From NCBI RefSeq assembly GCF_011398925.1, contig NZ_AP022842.1, forward strand, positions 4,126,001-4,190,000: a stretch of 64,000 nt of DNA, in the 5' to 3' direction. Positions 25,424 through 34,936 of the stretch are shown piece after piece. Every line of letters starts with the position of its first letter. Position 1 is the first letter of the stretch. Source of the DNA: Bacillus sp. KH172YL63 (GTDB taxonomy: Bacteria; Bacillota; Bacilli; Bacillales; Bacillaceae_B). The translations under genes were made by a program, and so were the position numbers. The notes below the pieces were generated by a model that was not told the origin of the DNA, ran no database searches, and saw only the letters and a program-made list of their open reading frames with translations.

Positions 25424-27070
25424 ATGTCTGTACTCGAACTCATCACATCCTTGACTCCGGTCTTGGCCGTTCTCATTTTTCTTATCATTCTGCGTTTACC
25501 CGCTTCGATTGCAATGCCGATCAGTTTCTTCATGACGGTCCTGCTCAGCCTTGTGATTTGGAAAATTCCATTTGTTGAAATCAGCGCTGCGACAATCGAA
25601 GGGATGATCATCGCCTTCACGATCCTTTGGATTGTATTCGGCGCCATCCTGTTACTCAATACATTGCAAAACAGCGGTGCAATGGAAACGATCCGAAATG
25701 GATTCTCTGTGATTTCCCCTGACCGCCGCGTTCAGGTCATCATCATTGCATGGCTTTTCGGATCATTCATTGAAGGGGCTGCCGGCTTCGGAACGCCCGC
25801 TGCACTCGCAGCCCCATTGCTCGTTGCGCTCGGTTTCCCGCCACTTGCTGCCGTGTCGCTCGCCCTGATTGCCGATAGCAGCGCCGTCTCTTTCGGCGCT
25901 GTCGGGACCCCCGTCATGGTAGGGATCGATCAGGGCCTCCGGCAGGGCGGGGCTCTAGCGACTAAAGTTGAGCAGGCGGTCGGCAACCAGCCGATGATCG
26001 ACTATTTAAGTGAGGTGGCCGCCCAGGCCGTGAGCATTGATTTATTCGTAGGCAGCTTGATCCCTCTCTTACTCGTGACGATGCTGACCCGTTTCTTCGG
26101 CCGTAACCGTTCATGGAAAGAAGGACTTGCATTATGGAAATTCTCTCTCTTTGCAGGGTTCTCGTTTACACTCCCGGCGTTGCTTGTAGCCCTTTTTCTC
26201 GGCCCTGAATTCCCTTCAATCATAGGAGGGCTCGCCGGCTTGCTGATCGTGATACCGGCTGCGAGGAAAGGTTTCTTATTACCGGATGAAGCGTGGGATT
26301 TTGAAAGTGAGGAGGCAACAAGGGCAGAATCCGTTCCTGGCAAAGCAATGCCGATCTGGTTGGCCTGGGTCCCGTACTTGCTTGTAGCAATCTTCCTAGT
26401 GATGACCCGTCTTGATATATTGCCGGTAAAAGCATGGCTCAAAAGTGTGACAGTCCGGTGGGAGCATATTCTGGGGACCGAAATTTCCACCCAGTTCGAG
26501 CCTCTTTACCTTCCGGGTACCATCTTTATTCTTGTCGTAATGATGACAATCTTCATCCATAAGATGAACAAGAATGAAATCAAGAAAACCTTCCATCAAT
26601 CATTTCTCACGATCCAAGGAAGTATCGTTTCATTGATGGCCGCCGTGCCGATGGTGAGAATCTTCATTAACTCCAGCGTGAATGAAAGTGGATTGGTCAG
26701 TATGCCGATGGAACTTGCAACACTCGTTTCAGGCCTGGTCGGGGAAGGCTGGCCCTTCGTCGCCCCACTTATCGGCGCACTCGGCTCATTCATTTCAGGG
26801 AGCGCCACATTCAGTAATATGATGTTCTCCCTCTTCCAGTTCAGTGTGGCAGAACAGATCGGCGTCGATCCGCAAACCGTATTATCCCTGCAGGTCCTCG
26901 GGGCAAATGCCGGAAACATGGTATGCGTCCTGAACGTAGTGGCCGCCGCTTCCGTTGTGCATCTGAGCGGAAAAGAAGGCCAGATCATCCGGACCACGAT
27001 CGTACCGATGATGCTTTATGTACTCTTATCCGGGATGATCGGGGCAGCTGTCCTTTACGTGTTTCAATAA
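25424..27070 (+). CDS. lctP: L-lactate permease
   Basis: 548 residues, about 13-14 membrane helices, the LctP/LldP family that takes up lactate or glycolate with protons. Marks are [36 protein letters not shown], the [18 protein letters not shown] segment and [19 protein letters not shown]. Single gene with its own terminator. AGGTG precedes the ATG. Confidence 0.92.
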   Translation: MSVLELITSLTPVLAVLIFLIILRLPASIAMPISFFMTVLLSLVIWKIPFVEISAATIEGMIIAFTILWIVFGAILLLNTLQNSGAMETIRNGFSVISPDRRVQVIIIAWLFGSFIEGAAGFGTPAALAAPLLVALGFPPLAAVSLALIADSSAVSFGAVGTPVMVGIDQGLRQGGALATKVEQAVGNQPMIDYLSEVAAQAVSIDLFVGSLIPLLLVTMLTRFFGRNRSWKEGLALWKFSLFAGFSFTLPALLVALFLGPEFPSIIGGLAGLLIVIPAARKGFLLPDEAWDFESEEATRAESVPGKAMPIWLAWVPYLLVAIFLVMTRLDILPVKAWLKSVTVRWEHILGTEISTQFEPLYLPGTIFILVVMMTIFIHKMNKNEIKKTFHQSFLTIQGSIVSLMAAVPMVRIFINSSVNESGLVSMPMELATLVSGLVGEGWPFVAPLIGALGSFISGSATFSNMMFSLFQFSVAEQIGVDPQTVLSLQVLGANAGNMVCVLNVVAAASVVHLSGKEGQIIRTTIVPMMLYVLLSGMIGAAVLYVFQ

Positions 27071-27080
27071 GAAAAAAAGA

Positions 27081-27130
27081 AAATCCGGACGGTTCGAAAA
27101 CCAGTGGTGGTCTTCGAATTGTCCGGATTT
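27081..27130 (+). terminator. Intrinsic terminator of lctP
   Basis: AAATCCGGAC (27081-27090) pairs with GTCCGGATTT (27121-27130), with inner pairing TTCGAA/TTCGAA. Confidence 0.85.
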
Positions 27131-27185
27131 ATGTTGGGGATATGTAAGATCCCGCCGGCGGGTGTCACCTTCCCCGCACGGTGCA

Positions 27186-27872
27186 TTACTTCACCACGGC
27201 AGCTTGCCGATTCAGATGCTTCAAACCTTCCCTCTTGCTCAAAGGGGCGAGCTCCTCTGTTTCGATAAAATGCTTCACTGATTCAGGGTCGGTTTTGGAA
27301 TATTCTCTCAGCACCCAGCCGATCGCTTTCTGTATAAAGAATTCCTTTGATTTGTTATGCATGAGGATATACCTGAATAACCGGTCTTTATCCGTATTGC
27401 CCTTGTATTTCAGCTGGTGCAGAATCGCGGTCCGGTTCAGCCACATATTCCCGGAGTGAATCCATTTTTCTAAATAGGCATCGTCTTCCTCCGATTGATA
27501 AATCTTCCCTACGTGATTGGAAGCAATGTGGTCAATTGTATCCCACCACGACTTCGTGACAATCATCTCCTCCAATAGCGGCAGATGTTCCTTCGTTAAA
27601 TACCTTGCCTGTTTATCCAGAAGGGCGAGGGCGACATACTGGCACTCCCTTTCCGGCTGAGCCCATAGGTCCCGTACAATGGACGGACATTCTTCAATCG
27701 AAGGTTTGCCGTGTTCTTTCAGAAATACTTTCAGCAGTTCCTTCCGTTCAGGTGACTTAATCCCGAAAAACTGAAACTGATCCTTTAAATAAGCCGACAT
27801 CGCTCCCTGGTTTTCAATATGTTCATGTTCTTTCAATACGGCAATGATTTTATCTGCATATTCATGACTCAT
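27186..27872 (-). CDS. DNA alkylation repair enzyme (AlkD-like HEAT-repeat glycosylase)
   Basis: 228 residues of helical repeats. Marks are FQFFGIKSPERKELLKVFLK, the WAQPERECQYVALALLDKQ repeat, SWWDTIDHIASNHVG (the Trp/Asp pair of the AlkD active site) and FIQKAIGWVLREYSKTDPE. It would excise bulky or cationic alkylpurines. Start at ATG 27872 (ribosome binding site GGAGGAACG); the long upstream extension of this frame is inside the DinB-like gene. The two genes overlap by 11 bases and are translationally coupled. Confidence 0.88.
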   Translation of the reverse strand: MSHEYADKIIAVLKEHEHIENQGAMSAYLKDQFQFFGIKSPERKELLKVFLKEHGKPSIEECPSIVRDLWAQPERECQYVALALLDKQARYLTKEHLPLLEEMIVTKSWWDTIDHIASNHVGKIYQSEEDDAYLEKWIHSGNMWLNRTAILHQLKYKGNTDKDRLFRYILMHNKSKEFFIQKAIGWVLREYSKTDPESVKHFIETEELAPLSKREGLKHLNRQAAVVK

Positions 27873-28335
27873 TTTCTCGTTCCTCCTTCTCGCGGACGTA
27901 ATAAATATAGTCTGTTGAAACGCCTTTTTCACCCAACTGCCAGAGCATGGCGGAGATATTCCCCCGGTGATACGTACCGTGATTGACGATATGGTACAGA
28001 ATTTCTTCTGTAGCATTTTCGAAGGCTTCTCCATCTGACGTTTGATATAAGATGTCCCCACCTTCATACTCCCACTCGGCGATTTCACGATGCAATTTTT
28101 GAAAATACTTTTTGCATTCTGATGCAGTTGAAAACCGATCCACTTCCAACGGCCTCTCTTGTTTCCTCAATCGTGAAAACCAAAGGGCATCCACTTCATA
28201 TTGGTGATAAAGCGTCCGTTCAATCGAAGGGAACACGCTTTGAATCTCAGCATGAAAGACGGAATCCTCCAGCGAATCCAAATGATCGAGCAACTTATCG
28301 GTTGCCCATAGATGGTAACCCAATTTATGATCCAA
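27862..28335 (-). CDS. DinB-family protein
   Basis: 157 residues, four-helix DinB/YfiT fold. It starts MDHKLGYHLWATDKLLDHLD; candidate metal-binding His residues lie in the LYHQYEVDALW helix and in HIVNHGTYHRGNISAMLW, the classic His-x3-His end. Exact activity is unknown; the family includes bacillithiol-dependent transferases. TTG start at 28335 with AGGAGAGG upstream. Coupled to the AlkD-like gene, which suggests a role in stress or alkylation response. Confidence 0.8.
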   Translation of the reverse strand: MDHKLGYHLWATDKLLDHLDSLEDSVFHAEIQSVFPSIERTLYHQYEVDALWFSRLRKQERPLEVDRFSTASECKKYFQKLHREIAEWEYEGGDILYQTSDGEAFENATEEILYHIVNHGTYHRGNISAMLWQLGEKGVSTDYIYYVREKEERENES

Positions 28336-28540
28336 ACAAATCCTCTCCTGTCTGTGGGGCTCTTTTCATACTTCTGTCTTTGGAGGGAGAAAACCTTTTT
28401 TTATTTATGAGAGGAGTTTGGGTTCCTTTTCATAAAAAAATCGATCAAAATGAGAGCATTTTGAACGGTAGGACAGGAAAACGGGGAAAAGAAGCCTGGT
28501 TGAAAGGGTACAGTCAGGCAAAACGTCTGTCCCAACAGCA

Positions 28541-28661
28541 TTTATGAGCCGGTTTTCACTATTTATGATCCACTTTTTTCATATATGAGCCGGCTTCCGG
28601 ATTTATAATCTGGGATCCTGAAATATGATCCCCTTTCCAATTTTATGATCTTTTTGTCGAA
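28541..28661. repeat. Six-unit degenerate 20-bp tandem repeat
   Basis: Units begin at 28541, 28562, 28582, 28602, 28622 and 28642. Each starts with a version of TTTATGAKCC, the remainder being variable C/T-rich sequence. Phase is kept at 20-21 bp throughout. The repeat lies in the 361-bp gap between the DinB-like gene and the YczE-like gene; the rest of that gap shows no feature. Confidence 0.65.
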
Positions 28662-28688
28662 AAATCTCCAGCAGCTGTCATAAAAAAA

Positions 28689-28717
28689 GACAACCCTTAG
28701 CTTGCCAAAGGATTGTC
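28689..28717 (-). terminator. Terminator of the YczE-like gene
   Basis: GACAACCCTT (28689-28698) with AAGGATTGTC (28708-28717), then seven T on the minus strand. It overlaps the last codons of the gene. Confidence 0.8.
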
Positions 28718-29341
28718 TCTTTTCGTCATTTGCCTCATCAGGAAGAAATGCAGCAGTTTTTTGCTTTGCGGCAGTGAAACACCAACGATCGATCCGAGTC
28801 CGAGGGCAATGAGGACCGTTCCGATCCCGACCGGCCCTCCGAGCAGCCAGCCAAAGAAGAAAACAATGACTTCCATGCCGTTACGCACCCATTGGATTTT
28901 CCAGCCTGTCTTTTCAACGACTAGCAGCATGAGGCTGTCCCGCGGTCCTGCTCCCAGATTTGCTGATACATACAGACCAATCCCATAGCCGATTACGACG
29001 ACCCCGGCAGCAAACACGACGATTTGTGCCCATAAAGTGTGGGGATCCGGCAGTAAGTAATTGAATACATCTATGAAAATACCGATTAACAACATATTGA
29101 TAAACGCGCCGGCTTTCGGGAATGATCGGGTCCCGACACCTGTCACGAACAAGATGATAAATCCTACAATGATGGACCAGGTGCCGATGGTCAGTCCAAG
29201 CTGCTTGAACAATCCATAATGAAACACGTCCCAAGGTCCGATTCCAAGATCCTTTCCTTTGATCGTCAAGCTAATGCCAAATGACAGCACCAGAAGGCCC
29301 ACAAAGAAAAACGACCAGCGTAATACCTTTTCTCTATTCAT
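28697..29341 (-). CDS. YczE/YyaS-family membrane protein
   Basis: 214 residues with about five membrane helices. Recognisable stretches are GISLTIKGKDLGIGPWDVFH, the VSANLGAGPRDSLMLLVVEK segment and GWLLGGPVGIGTVLIALGLG. The family is related to YitT-like integral proteins; function unknown (B. subtilis YczE affects antibiotic production). Ribosome binding site weak but present (TAGGTAGGG). Single gene. Confidence 0.8.
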   Translation of the reverse strand: MNREKVLRWSFFFVGLLVLSFGISLTIKGKDLGIGPWDVFHYGLFKQLGLTIGTWSIIVGFIILFVTGVGTRSFPKAGAFINMLLIGIFIDVFNYLLPDPHTLWAQIVVFAAGVVVIGYGIGLYVSANLGAGPRDSLMLLVVEKTGWKIQWVRNGMEVIVFFFGWLLGGPVGIGTVLIALGLGSIVGVSLPQSKKLLHFFLMRQMTKRDNPLAS

Positions 29342-29501
29342 GAAAATCCCTACCTATACCATAGTCAGTTCATTTTATTACCCGGATAACTGTATCACAG
29401 AATCCACGACAAAAAAATTTCATAAAACCTATGGGGTTGGTGGGGTTAACAGCCTGGTAAAAATGTATCTTCCCACCAGGCTTTACATAGAGAAATCAAC
29501 C

Positions 29502-29861
29502 TCAACCTTCCTCAACAAGCTCAATGATTTCCCCTTCAGGTCCAAAGAAAAAGGCGACCTTCCATCCATTTTCAAGAAGGAGCGGACCTTCGACAGGCAG
29601 CAGCCCCTTACTTTTCAAGACCTCAAGCTCATATTCCAGGTTCTCTACACTCAAGGCAATATGAACAAAAGTCCGTCCCGTTCCCCTTTCTTCTCCCGCT
29701 TCTTCTATCAGCTCAAGCCGGAAATCTTCTTTTTTCAGAAAAAGGATACTTTCGCATCCCCATTCCAGGTACATTTCTTCCTCGAATCCAAAATAGGTTT
29801 GATAGAATGCCTTGGACTGTTCCAGACTTTTGACATTCATGCCAATGTGATGCAATTTCAT
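29502..29861 (-). CDS. VOC (glyoxalase-fold) protein
   Basis: 119 residues, a single vicinal-oxygen-chelate module: MKLHHIGMNVKSLEQSKAFY at the start (metal His5), FVHIALSVENLE in the second half and FFGPEGEIIELVEE at the end (metal Glu). It is typical of small lactoylglutathione-lyase-like or dioxygenase-like proteins; the reaction is not predictable. ATG 29861 is preferred over TTG 29885 because AAGGAG lies eight bases before it. Confidence 0.82.
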   Translation of the reverse strand: MKLHHIGMNVKSLEQSKAFYQTYFGFEEEMYLEWGCESILFLKKEDFRLELIEEAGEERGTGRTFVHIALSVENLEYELEVLKSKGLLPVEGPLLLENGWKVAFFFGPEGEIIELVEEG

Positions 29862-29995
29862 TTTAAATCTCCTTACCTTCTTCAAAGTCCCTACAGTGTA
29901 TAAGACCCGCCATCAGCCTGCATCATCTATTGGAAGGCAAAGAAGGTACGGAATTAGAAGGAGTCTTCTCTCAGTCTTTTGATGTAGTTTTTACA

Positions 29996-30040
29996 AAAAC
30001 ACGAACATTACTACTAGAAATTAATTTTATATTCGTGTTA
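29996..30040 (+). promoter_or_regulatory. PurR PurBox pair upstream of folD
   Basis: AAAACACGAACATT (29996-30009) and, inverted, TTATATTCGTGTTA (30027-30040) are separated by 17 bp. This matches the paired PurBox layout (core CGAA) of the PurR regulon, which in B. subtilis includes folD. Confidence 0.6.
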
Positions 30041-30063
30041 CAATCAAATTGAGCAAACATAAA

Positions 30064-30181
30064 TGAAGCAGTGACTGGCGAAAACGTGGAATCAACCACA
30101 AGGGAGCTGCGAATCGTACGAAATTGAAGCCATTAGCCGTTCGCCTGGGCAGAAGGCAAGGGGGAACCCTTGTCTTTTTTT
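30064..30181 (+). promoter_or_regulatory. ZTP (pfl) riboswitch with terminator platform
   Basis: The aptamer marks are GTGACTGGCG (30071-30080), the GTGGAA...CCAC hairpin, AGGGAGC (30101-30107) and, after a linker, CGCCTGGGCA (30142-30151). It is followed by stem GGCAAGGG/CCCTTGTC (30155-30174) and seven T, the off-state terminator. ZTP accumulates when 10-formyl-THF is low and would turn on folD. Confidence 0.9.
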
Positions 30182-30203
30182 ACTATAATCAGGAGGGATT
30201 GCA

Positions 30204-31046
30204 GTGGAACCACTAGTATTAGACGGGAAACTTGTAGCATCTGAGGTAAAAGAAAGCCTGAAGTCGAGGGTCGCTGAATTAAAAGAGAAGGGCATCACCC
30301 CTTGTCTCGCGACAGTGCTTGTCGGGGACGATCCGTCGTCTGCCACGTATGTCAAAATGAAAGGGAATGCCTGTGGGAAAATCGGGATGGAATCAAGAAG
30401 GATCCACCTCCCGAAAGAAACGACAACGGAGGAACTGCTTGATATCATCAACGAGCTGAATGAGGATACTTCGGTCCATGGGATTCTCTTACAGCACCCT
30501 GTTCCCGACCATATCGATGAGCGGGCGGCTTTTGAAGCCATCTCCATAGAAAAAGATGTGGACGGGGTCACAAGTCAGGGCTTCGGTCAAAACTCATTGG
30601 GATTCGGTGAATATCCATCCTGCACGCCGGCTGCGATCATGAGCATCATCGATTATTATGGTGTATCCCTTGAAGGGAAGCATGCCGTCGTGGTTGGAAG
30701 AAGCCCGATCCTCGGAAAGCCGGTTTCGATGATGTTATTGAACCGGAACGCCACGGTCACGACATGTCATTCGTATACAGAGGATCTACCTGCCATGCTC
30801 GCACATGCCGATATCGTCGTCGCAGCTGTCGGGAAGCCGAACTTCATCAAAGGTGACTGGTTAAAAGAAGGAGCTGTCGTCCTGGATGCCGGCTACAACA
30901 AAGGCAATGTCGGTGACGTCGACTATGAAGCATGCTACGAAAAGGCAAGCGCCATCACCCCTGTTCCCGGCGGTGTGGGCCCTGTCACCATCTCCATGCT
31001 GCTAAAACAGACCGTCGATTCTGCCGAGAAATACGGAACTGCATAA
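30204..31046 (+). CDS. folD: Methylene-THF dehydrogenase/cyclohydrolase FolD
   Basis: 280 residues, bifunctional one-carbon enzyme. Marks are the YVKMKGNACGKIGM catalytic segment, GILLQHPVPDHID, KDVDGVTSQGFG, CTPAAIMSII and the NADP-binding VVVGRSPILGKPVSMMLLNR. The C-terminus has the conserved TPVPGGVGPVTISMLL. GTG start with AGGAGGG at 30191-30197. Controlled by the ZTP riboswitch and probably by PurR, linking folate flux to purine supply. Confidence 0.95.
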   Translation: MEPLVLDGKLVASEVKESLKSRVAELKEKGITPCLATVLVGDDPSSATYVKMKGNACGKIGMESRRIHLPKETTTEELLDIINELNEDTSVHGILLQHPVPDHIDERAAFEAISIEKDVDGVTSQGFGQNSLGFGEYPSCTPAAIMSIIDYYGVSLEGKHAVVVGRSPILGKPVSMMLLNRNATVTTCHSYTEDLPAMLAHADIVVAAVGKPNFIKGDWLKEGAVVLDAGYNKGNVGDVDYEACYEKASAITPVPGGVGPVTISMLLKQTVDSAEKYGTA

Positions 31047-31162
31047 TGAATCATCTGATGAGACTGACTCCATGACGGGTCAGTCTTTTTTGTTATCGGA
31101 CTTATTTTTTCTTGATCACGGGGAGAGAATGATAGGGAAGCGAAAGATAAAGGAGCGTTATC

Positions 31163-32710
31163 ATGGACTTTCAATCTGACAAAGCTTTTCCCGGCACACC
31201 TGAACCCTATTGGCGGGAAACCGCCGCACTGCCCTCTTTCAAGAAACTTGATCAGAATATTAAACCGGATGTCACCGTGGTCGGCGGCGGGATCGCAGGC
31301 ATGACGACTGCATACCTGCTTGCCAAAGGCGGGAAAAAGGTGGCCCTTATTGAAGCCGGCCGTCTTTTGAACGGAACAACGGGGCATACCACAGCTAAAA
31401 TTTCTGCACAGCACGGATTGATCTACGATGAACTCATCCACCATTTCGGGGAGGAATTTGCAAGGAAGTATTATCGATCTCAAACGAAAGCCCTACAATT
31501 CATCAAGGAAACAGTCGAAACCCTTCACATCGATTGTCACTTTTCACATGAAGATTCCTATATCTACTCGACGTCGGACCATTATGCCAAAAAGGTCGCA
31601 AAGGAATACGAAGCTTATCAAAAGCTCGGGATCAACGGGGAGCTTGTCAACGAATTGCCTATCGACATGCCCATCAATAATGCCGTCGTGATGAAAGATC
31701 AGGCTCAGTTTCATCCCCTGAAATACTTAAAGGCCTTGATTGATGCATATACATCAATGGGCGGTCAGATCTTCGAAGGGACGGCGGCCAAAACTATCAA
31801 TGAAGGGAACAGCACCCAGGTCGTGACAGCAGACGGCTACCATCTGGACAGTGAGTATGCGGTCATATGCACCCACTTTCCTTTTTACGATGGAATGGGC
31901 TTCTATTTCACGAAGATGCACGCTGAACGGTCGTACATCCTTGGGGTCAAAGCGAAGAACACCTTCCCGGGAGGCATGTACTTAAGTGCCGAAGATCCTG
32001 TCCGTTCGCTGCGCGCTGCCATCGGTCAGAGTGGAGAGGAACTCATCCTGATCGGAGGGGAAAAGCACAAGGCCGGCCAAGGAAGAGATACAACCGAACA
32101 CTATGATGCCCTGAAAGCATTCGGGGAAGAAGTGATCGGCGTGGAGGAAGTCCGTTACCGATGGTCTGCCCAGGACCTGATCACATTGGATAAAGTCCCT
32201 TACATCGGAAAATTGACGGAGAAACATTCTTCAATCTTTGTGGCAACAGGATTCAATAAATGGGGCATGACCTCAGGCACGCTTGCCGGGCAAATCCTCT
32301 CTGACCAGATCCTTGGAAATCATCATATTTACGCCGACCTGTATACCCCATCCAGGTTTACGGCAGATCCAAGCATCAAACATTTCATTATGGAAAACAC
32401 GAATGTTGCCGTTGAATTCATATCAGGAAAGTTGCAGATTCCAACCATGAAGCCAGGAGAGCTTAAGAAGGGGGAAGGCGCAATCGTCAACCATAAAGGG
32501 CGACGCTGTGGGGGCTACAGGGATGAAGCCGGAAAACTTCACCTCGTCGATGCCACCTGCACCCACCTCGGCTGCGAAACAGAATGGAACCACGGAGACC
32601 ACACATGGGACTGCCCATGCCACGGCTCCCGCTTCTCCATCGACGGCACCGTCCTTGAAGGCCCTGCCAAGGAACCACTCCCAACCTTCAATGGAGGGAC
32701 GGACCTCTGA
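31163..32710 (+). CDS. FAD oxidoreductase with C-terminal Rieske domain (YhfW-like)
   Basis: 515 residues. N-terminal DAO-type FAD domain (VTVVGGGIAGMTTAYLLAKG, then EAGRLLNGTTGHTTAKISAQ). The C-terminal Rieske [2Fe-2S] domain has CTHLGC at 466-471 and CPCHGSRF at 484-491. It resembles B. subtilis YhfW; the substrate is unknown. The last residues (NGGTDL) are encoded by a copy of the dispersed GGGACGGACCT repeat, so the natural C-terminus may have been replaced. A good AAAGGAG precedes the ATG. Confidence 0.88.
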   Translation: MDFQSDKAFPGTPEPYWRETAALPSFKKLDQNIKPDVTVVGGGIAGMTTAYLLAKGGKKVALIEAGRLLNGTTGHTTAKISAQHGLIYDELIHHFGEEFARKYYRSQTKALQFIKETVETLHIDCHFSHEDSYIYSTSDHYAKKVAKEYEAYQKLGINGELVNELPIDMPINNAVVMKDQAQFHPLKYLKALIDAYTSMGGQIFEGTAAKTINEGNSTQVVTADGYHLDSEYAVICTHFPFYDGMGFYFTKMHAERSYILGVKAKNTFPGGMYLSAEDPVRSLRAAIGQSGEELILIGGEKHKAGQGRDTTEHYDALKAFGEEVIGVEEVRYRWSAQDLITLDKVPYIGKLTEKHSSIFVATGFNKWGMTSGTLAGQILSDQILGNHHIYADLYTPSRFTADPSIKHFIMENTNVAVEFISGKLQIPTMKPGELKKGEGAIVNHKGRRCGGYRDEAGKLHLVDATCTHLGCETEWNHGDHTWDCPCHGSRFSIDGTVLEGPAKEPLPTFNGGTDL

Positions 32711-32856
32711 TCAACTCGTGTCGAATATAGCCGGGGAAATAACCGGACCATACAAGGATAATGACATATTTTGTCGCTTTCCCTTTGAGAATATTTCCTG
32801 ACATTCTCCCCACACTATAAATGCTTCAGTGACTAAATCAGGGAAGGATGATATCG

Positions 32857-32991
32857 ATGGGTCGCACTAAAAAAGGCAACCGCAATGCCCAAAGCAATAC
32901 GAATGCGAAAAAAGGAAATCGTACGAGCTCTGAATTGGTGGAGTTCACAACCGGGCAGGAAAACACGAAGAAGAACCGCCCGCAGGATTAG
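32857..32991 (+). CDS. Small basic protein, 44 residues
   Basis: MGRTKKGNRNAQSNTNAKKG, then NRTSSELVEFTTGQENTKKN, then RPQD: hydrophilic, Lys/Asn/Gln rich, no membrane segment. Composition resembles minor small acid-soluble spore proteins, but no family can be named. GGAAGGATG lies 8-16 bases before the ATG, and a strong terminator follows 24 bases after the stop, which supports a real gene. Confidence 0.6.
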   Translation: MGRTKKGNRNAQSNTNAKKGNRTSSELVEFTTGQENTKKNRPQD

Positions 32992-33014
32992 CCACCATAG
33001 CAGGACCCGAACTG

Positions 33015-33050
33015 AAAGACTAACCTTTACAAGCAAGGTTAGTCTTTTTT
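33015..33050 (+). terminator. Intrinsic terminator after the 44-residue ORF
   Basis: AAAGACTAACCTT (33015-33027) with its perfect complement (33035-33047), then T residues. Confidence 0.92.
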
Positions 33051-33113
33051 CATGAGTTATGAAGAGGAATCAACGGCCATACCCCGAATATGTAAGGGAA
33101 AGGGGGTATACAT

Positions 33114-33623
33114 ATGAATGATCACATGCTTTTTCAACAGATGGATTTTATCCGCCAGCGGACCATCGCGGCACTGGATACGACGACGGAAGCACATGCA
33201 GACGAGATACCTTCAGGATTCAGGAATTCGATCCGATGGAACCTGGGGCATATCCTTTTATCTCATGAGAACCTTGTTTACTCTTTCGCAGGGGAAAACG
33301 AACAGAAATCTCTTCCGCCAACGTATGATGAGCTGTTCAGTTTCAACACAAGTCCTGAAACATGGGGCACGCTTGTCCCTCCATCTTTGGCGGAACTGAG
33401 GGAACATCTTGAGGCACAGCCGAAGCGCCTGAGGGAAACATTCTCCGGCCGCCTTGATGAGACCGGGGAGAAACCGTTTGTGCTTGGCGGCAACACGACA
33501 TTCACCACGATCGGTGAAGTGCTGTCATTCGCCAACTGGCACGAAGGACTGCACCAGGGGACCATCACGTCCATCAAAAGGGTCCAAGGCATTGAAGACC
33601 TTTGGTCCAAGACTGAAAGGTAA
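33114..33623 (+). CDS. DinB superfamily protein
   Basis: 169 residues. Starts MNDHMLFQQMDFIRQRTIAA; candidate metal ligands are His in RWNLGHILLSHENLVYSFAG and in FANWHEGLHQGTITSIKR. This is the DinB_2 / DfsB layout seen in bacillithiol-linked enzymes. No substrate can be assigned. AAAGGGGG precedes the ATG. Distinct from the other DinB-like protein at 27.9 kb. Confidence 0.82.
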   Translation: MNDHMLFQQMDFIRQRTIAALDTTTEAHADEIPSGFRNSIRWNLGHILLSHENLVYSFAGENEQKSLPPTYDELFSFNTSPETWGTLVPPSLAELREHLEAQPKRLRETFSGRLDETGEKPFVLGGNTTFTTIGEVLSFANWHEGLHQGTITSIKRVQGIEDLWSKTER

Positions 33624-33625
33624 AA

Positions 33626-33654
33626 AAGAGATATGGCGCTCCGCCATGTCTCTT
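33626..33654. terminator. Bidirectional terminator between dinB-like and msrAB
   Basis: AAGAGATATGGCG (33626-33638) pairs with CGCCATGTCTCTT (33642-33654), one mismatch. Confidence 0.75.
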
Positions 33655-34600
33655 ACGTTCCACGAAATAAAAGCAAAAAATCCCCGTATCCTTCTTCTTC
33701 GAGCTTCTCTTTCGGGATGAATCTCAATGCGGCAGAGTTGATGCAATACCTCAGACCCTTTGGTCCCGGTCCGTCGGTAAAGACATGGCCGAGATGGGAA
33801 TCCGCTTCCCTGCTTCTCACTTCCACCCGGGTGGAGCGGTGGGAAAGGTCATATCGCTCGTTTACGCTTGCATCCATCACCGGCTTTGTAAAGCTTGGCC
33901 AGCCACAGCCGCTGTCATATTGATCCCTGGAAGTAAATATCGGCTCTCCTGATACAATATCCACATATATTCCTTCCCGGGTATTATCCCAATACTCATT
34001 TTCATAGGGAGGCTCGGTCCCGTTTTCCTGGGTGACGAAGTATTGCAGATCTGACAGCTGTTTCTTTAAATAAGACCGGTCTTTCGGCCAATACTTCTTC
34101 AGAAAATCTTCCCTGCTCCTCTTGTAGAGAGCATAACGGAAGGCGTTTTTCCTATGAAATTCCTGGTGATACTCTTCGGCACGGTAGAACGGTCTTGCCG
34201 GCAGGATTTCTGTCACAATCGGATCCGTGAACTTTCCGCTCTCTTCAAGCAGTTCCTTCGATCTTTCAGCCAGCTCCCTTTGATGATCATTGTGATAGAA
34301 AATGGCGGTCCGGTAAGAACTTCCCCGATCCTTGAACTGCCCACCGGGATCGGTCGGGTCGATCTGCCTCCAGTACAGGTCAAGTAGCTGTTCATACGGG
34401 AATATGCCCGGATCGAACGTGATCTGCACCGCTTCATAATGGCCACTTTCTCCAGAAACCACTTCTTTATATGACGGGTTCTCCGTCGATCCTCCGGTGT
34501 AACCGGATACGACCGACTTGATCCCCTCCTGATCTTCAAACGGCTCCACCATACACCAGAAACAGCCGCCTGCAAATATTGCGGTCTCAACATTTTTCAT
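33653..34600 (-). CDS. msrAB: Fused peptide methionine sulfoxide reductase MsrA-MsrB
   Basis: 315 residues. The MsrA domain (about 1-170) has the catalytic GGCFWCM near residue 13 and [13 protein letters not shown]; the MsrB domain (about 175-315) has [20 protein letters not shown] and the catalytic Cys286 in [10 protein letters not shown]. The CxxC zinc sites of many MsrB proteins are not seen. Together they reduce both S- and R-methionine sulfoxide. Followed upstream by a CHY zinc finger gene on the same strand at 6 bases, suggesting a redox-stress operon. Confidence 0.93.
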   Translation of the reverse strand: MKNVETAIFAGGCFWCMVEPFEDQEGIKSVVSGYTGGSTENPSYKEVVSGESGHYEAVQITFDPGIFPYEQLLDLYWRQIDPTDPGGQFKDRGSSYRTAIFYHNDHQRELAERSKELLEESGKFTDPIVTEILPARPFYRAEEYHQEFHRKNAFRYALYKRSREDFLKKYWPKDRSYLKKQLSDLQYFVTQENGTEPPYENEYWDNTREGIYVDIVSGEPIFTSRDQYDSGCGWPSFTKPVMDASVNERYDLSHRSTRVEVRSREADSHLGHVFTDGPGPKGLRYCINSAALRFIPKEKLEEEGYGDFLLLFRGT

Positions 34601-34606
34601 TTCACT

Positions 34607-34936
34607 TCACCCCTCAAAATAGAGATGATAATGATTTTGGCAGCCCGGGTTGAAGGATGCCTGGCAGTGGGGACAGACCGATTGGCAATTCATATATTGT
34701 AAAATCGTCAACTCGCCCTTGCATGCGCCGCAAAGAATCGCTTTTGCGTTCCATTCATCAGCCGACCACAGCACGGGGGCATGGTCAGCCACTTCATCAT
34801 GGCAGGCATGGCAAGGGTAGTACGTGTCACAGCATTTAAATTTAATGGCAATGATATCTGCCTTTGTCCGATAATGCTTGCATCTTGTTTCCGAATCCAC
34901 TTCGACACCAGATACCGGGATCATCTTTTCAGTCAT
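34607..34936 (-). CDS. CHY zinc finger protein
   Basis: 109 residues. Cys/His pattern C-K-H-Y, then FKCCDTYYPCHACHDE, ILCGACK, CPHC and a C-terminal NPGCQNHYHLYF: the CHY-type zinc domain (Hot13-like). Probably binds zinc or iron; function unknown in bacteria. Start at 34936 set by GGGAGG. First gene of a pair with msrAB. Confidence 0.85.
   Translation of the reverse strand: MTEKMIPVSGVEVDSETRCKHYRTKADIIAIKFKCCDTYYPCHACHDEVADHAPVLWSADEWNAKAILCGACKGELTILQYMNCQSVCPHCQASFNPGCQNHYHLYFEG

Noticed and set aside
27873..28088. N-terminal extension of the AlkD-like frame
   Set aside because: It runs through the DinB-like gene in another frame; a ribosome binding site marks 27872.
28122..28547. 141-codon plus-strand open frame opposite the DinB-like gene
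   Set aside because: It is antisense to a gene with clear DinB motifs, has no ribosome binding site and shows no family pattern.
28541..28661. CRISPR array
   Set aside because: The unit is only 20 bp and mostly variable, without the repeat-spacer structure.
29259..29903. 214-codon plus-strand open frame
   Set aside because: It covers the YczE-like start and the whole VOC gene in antisense, and its composition is that of a reverse-frame shadow.
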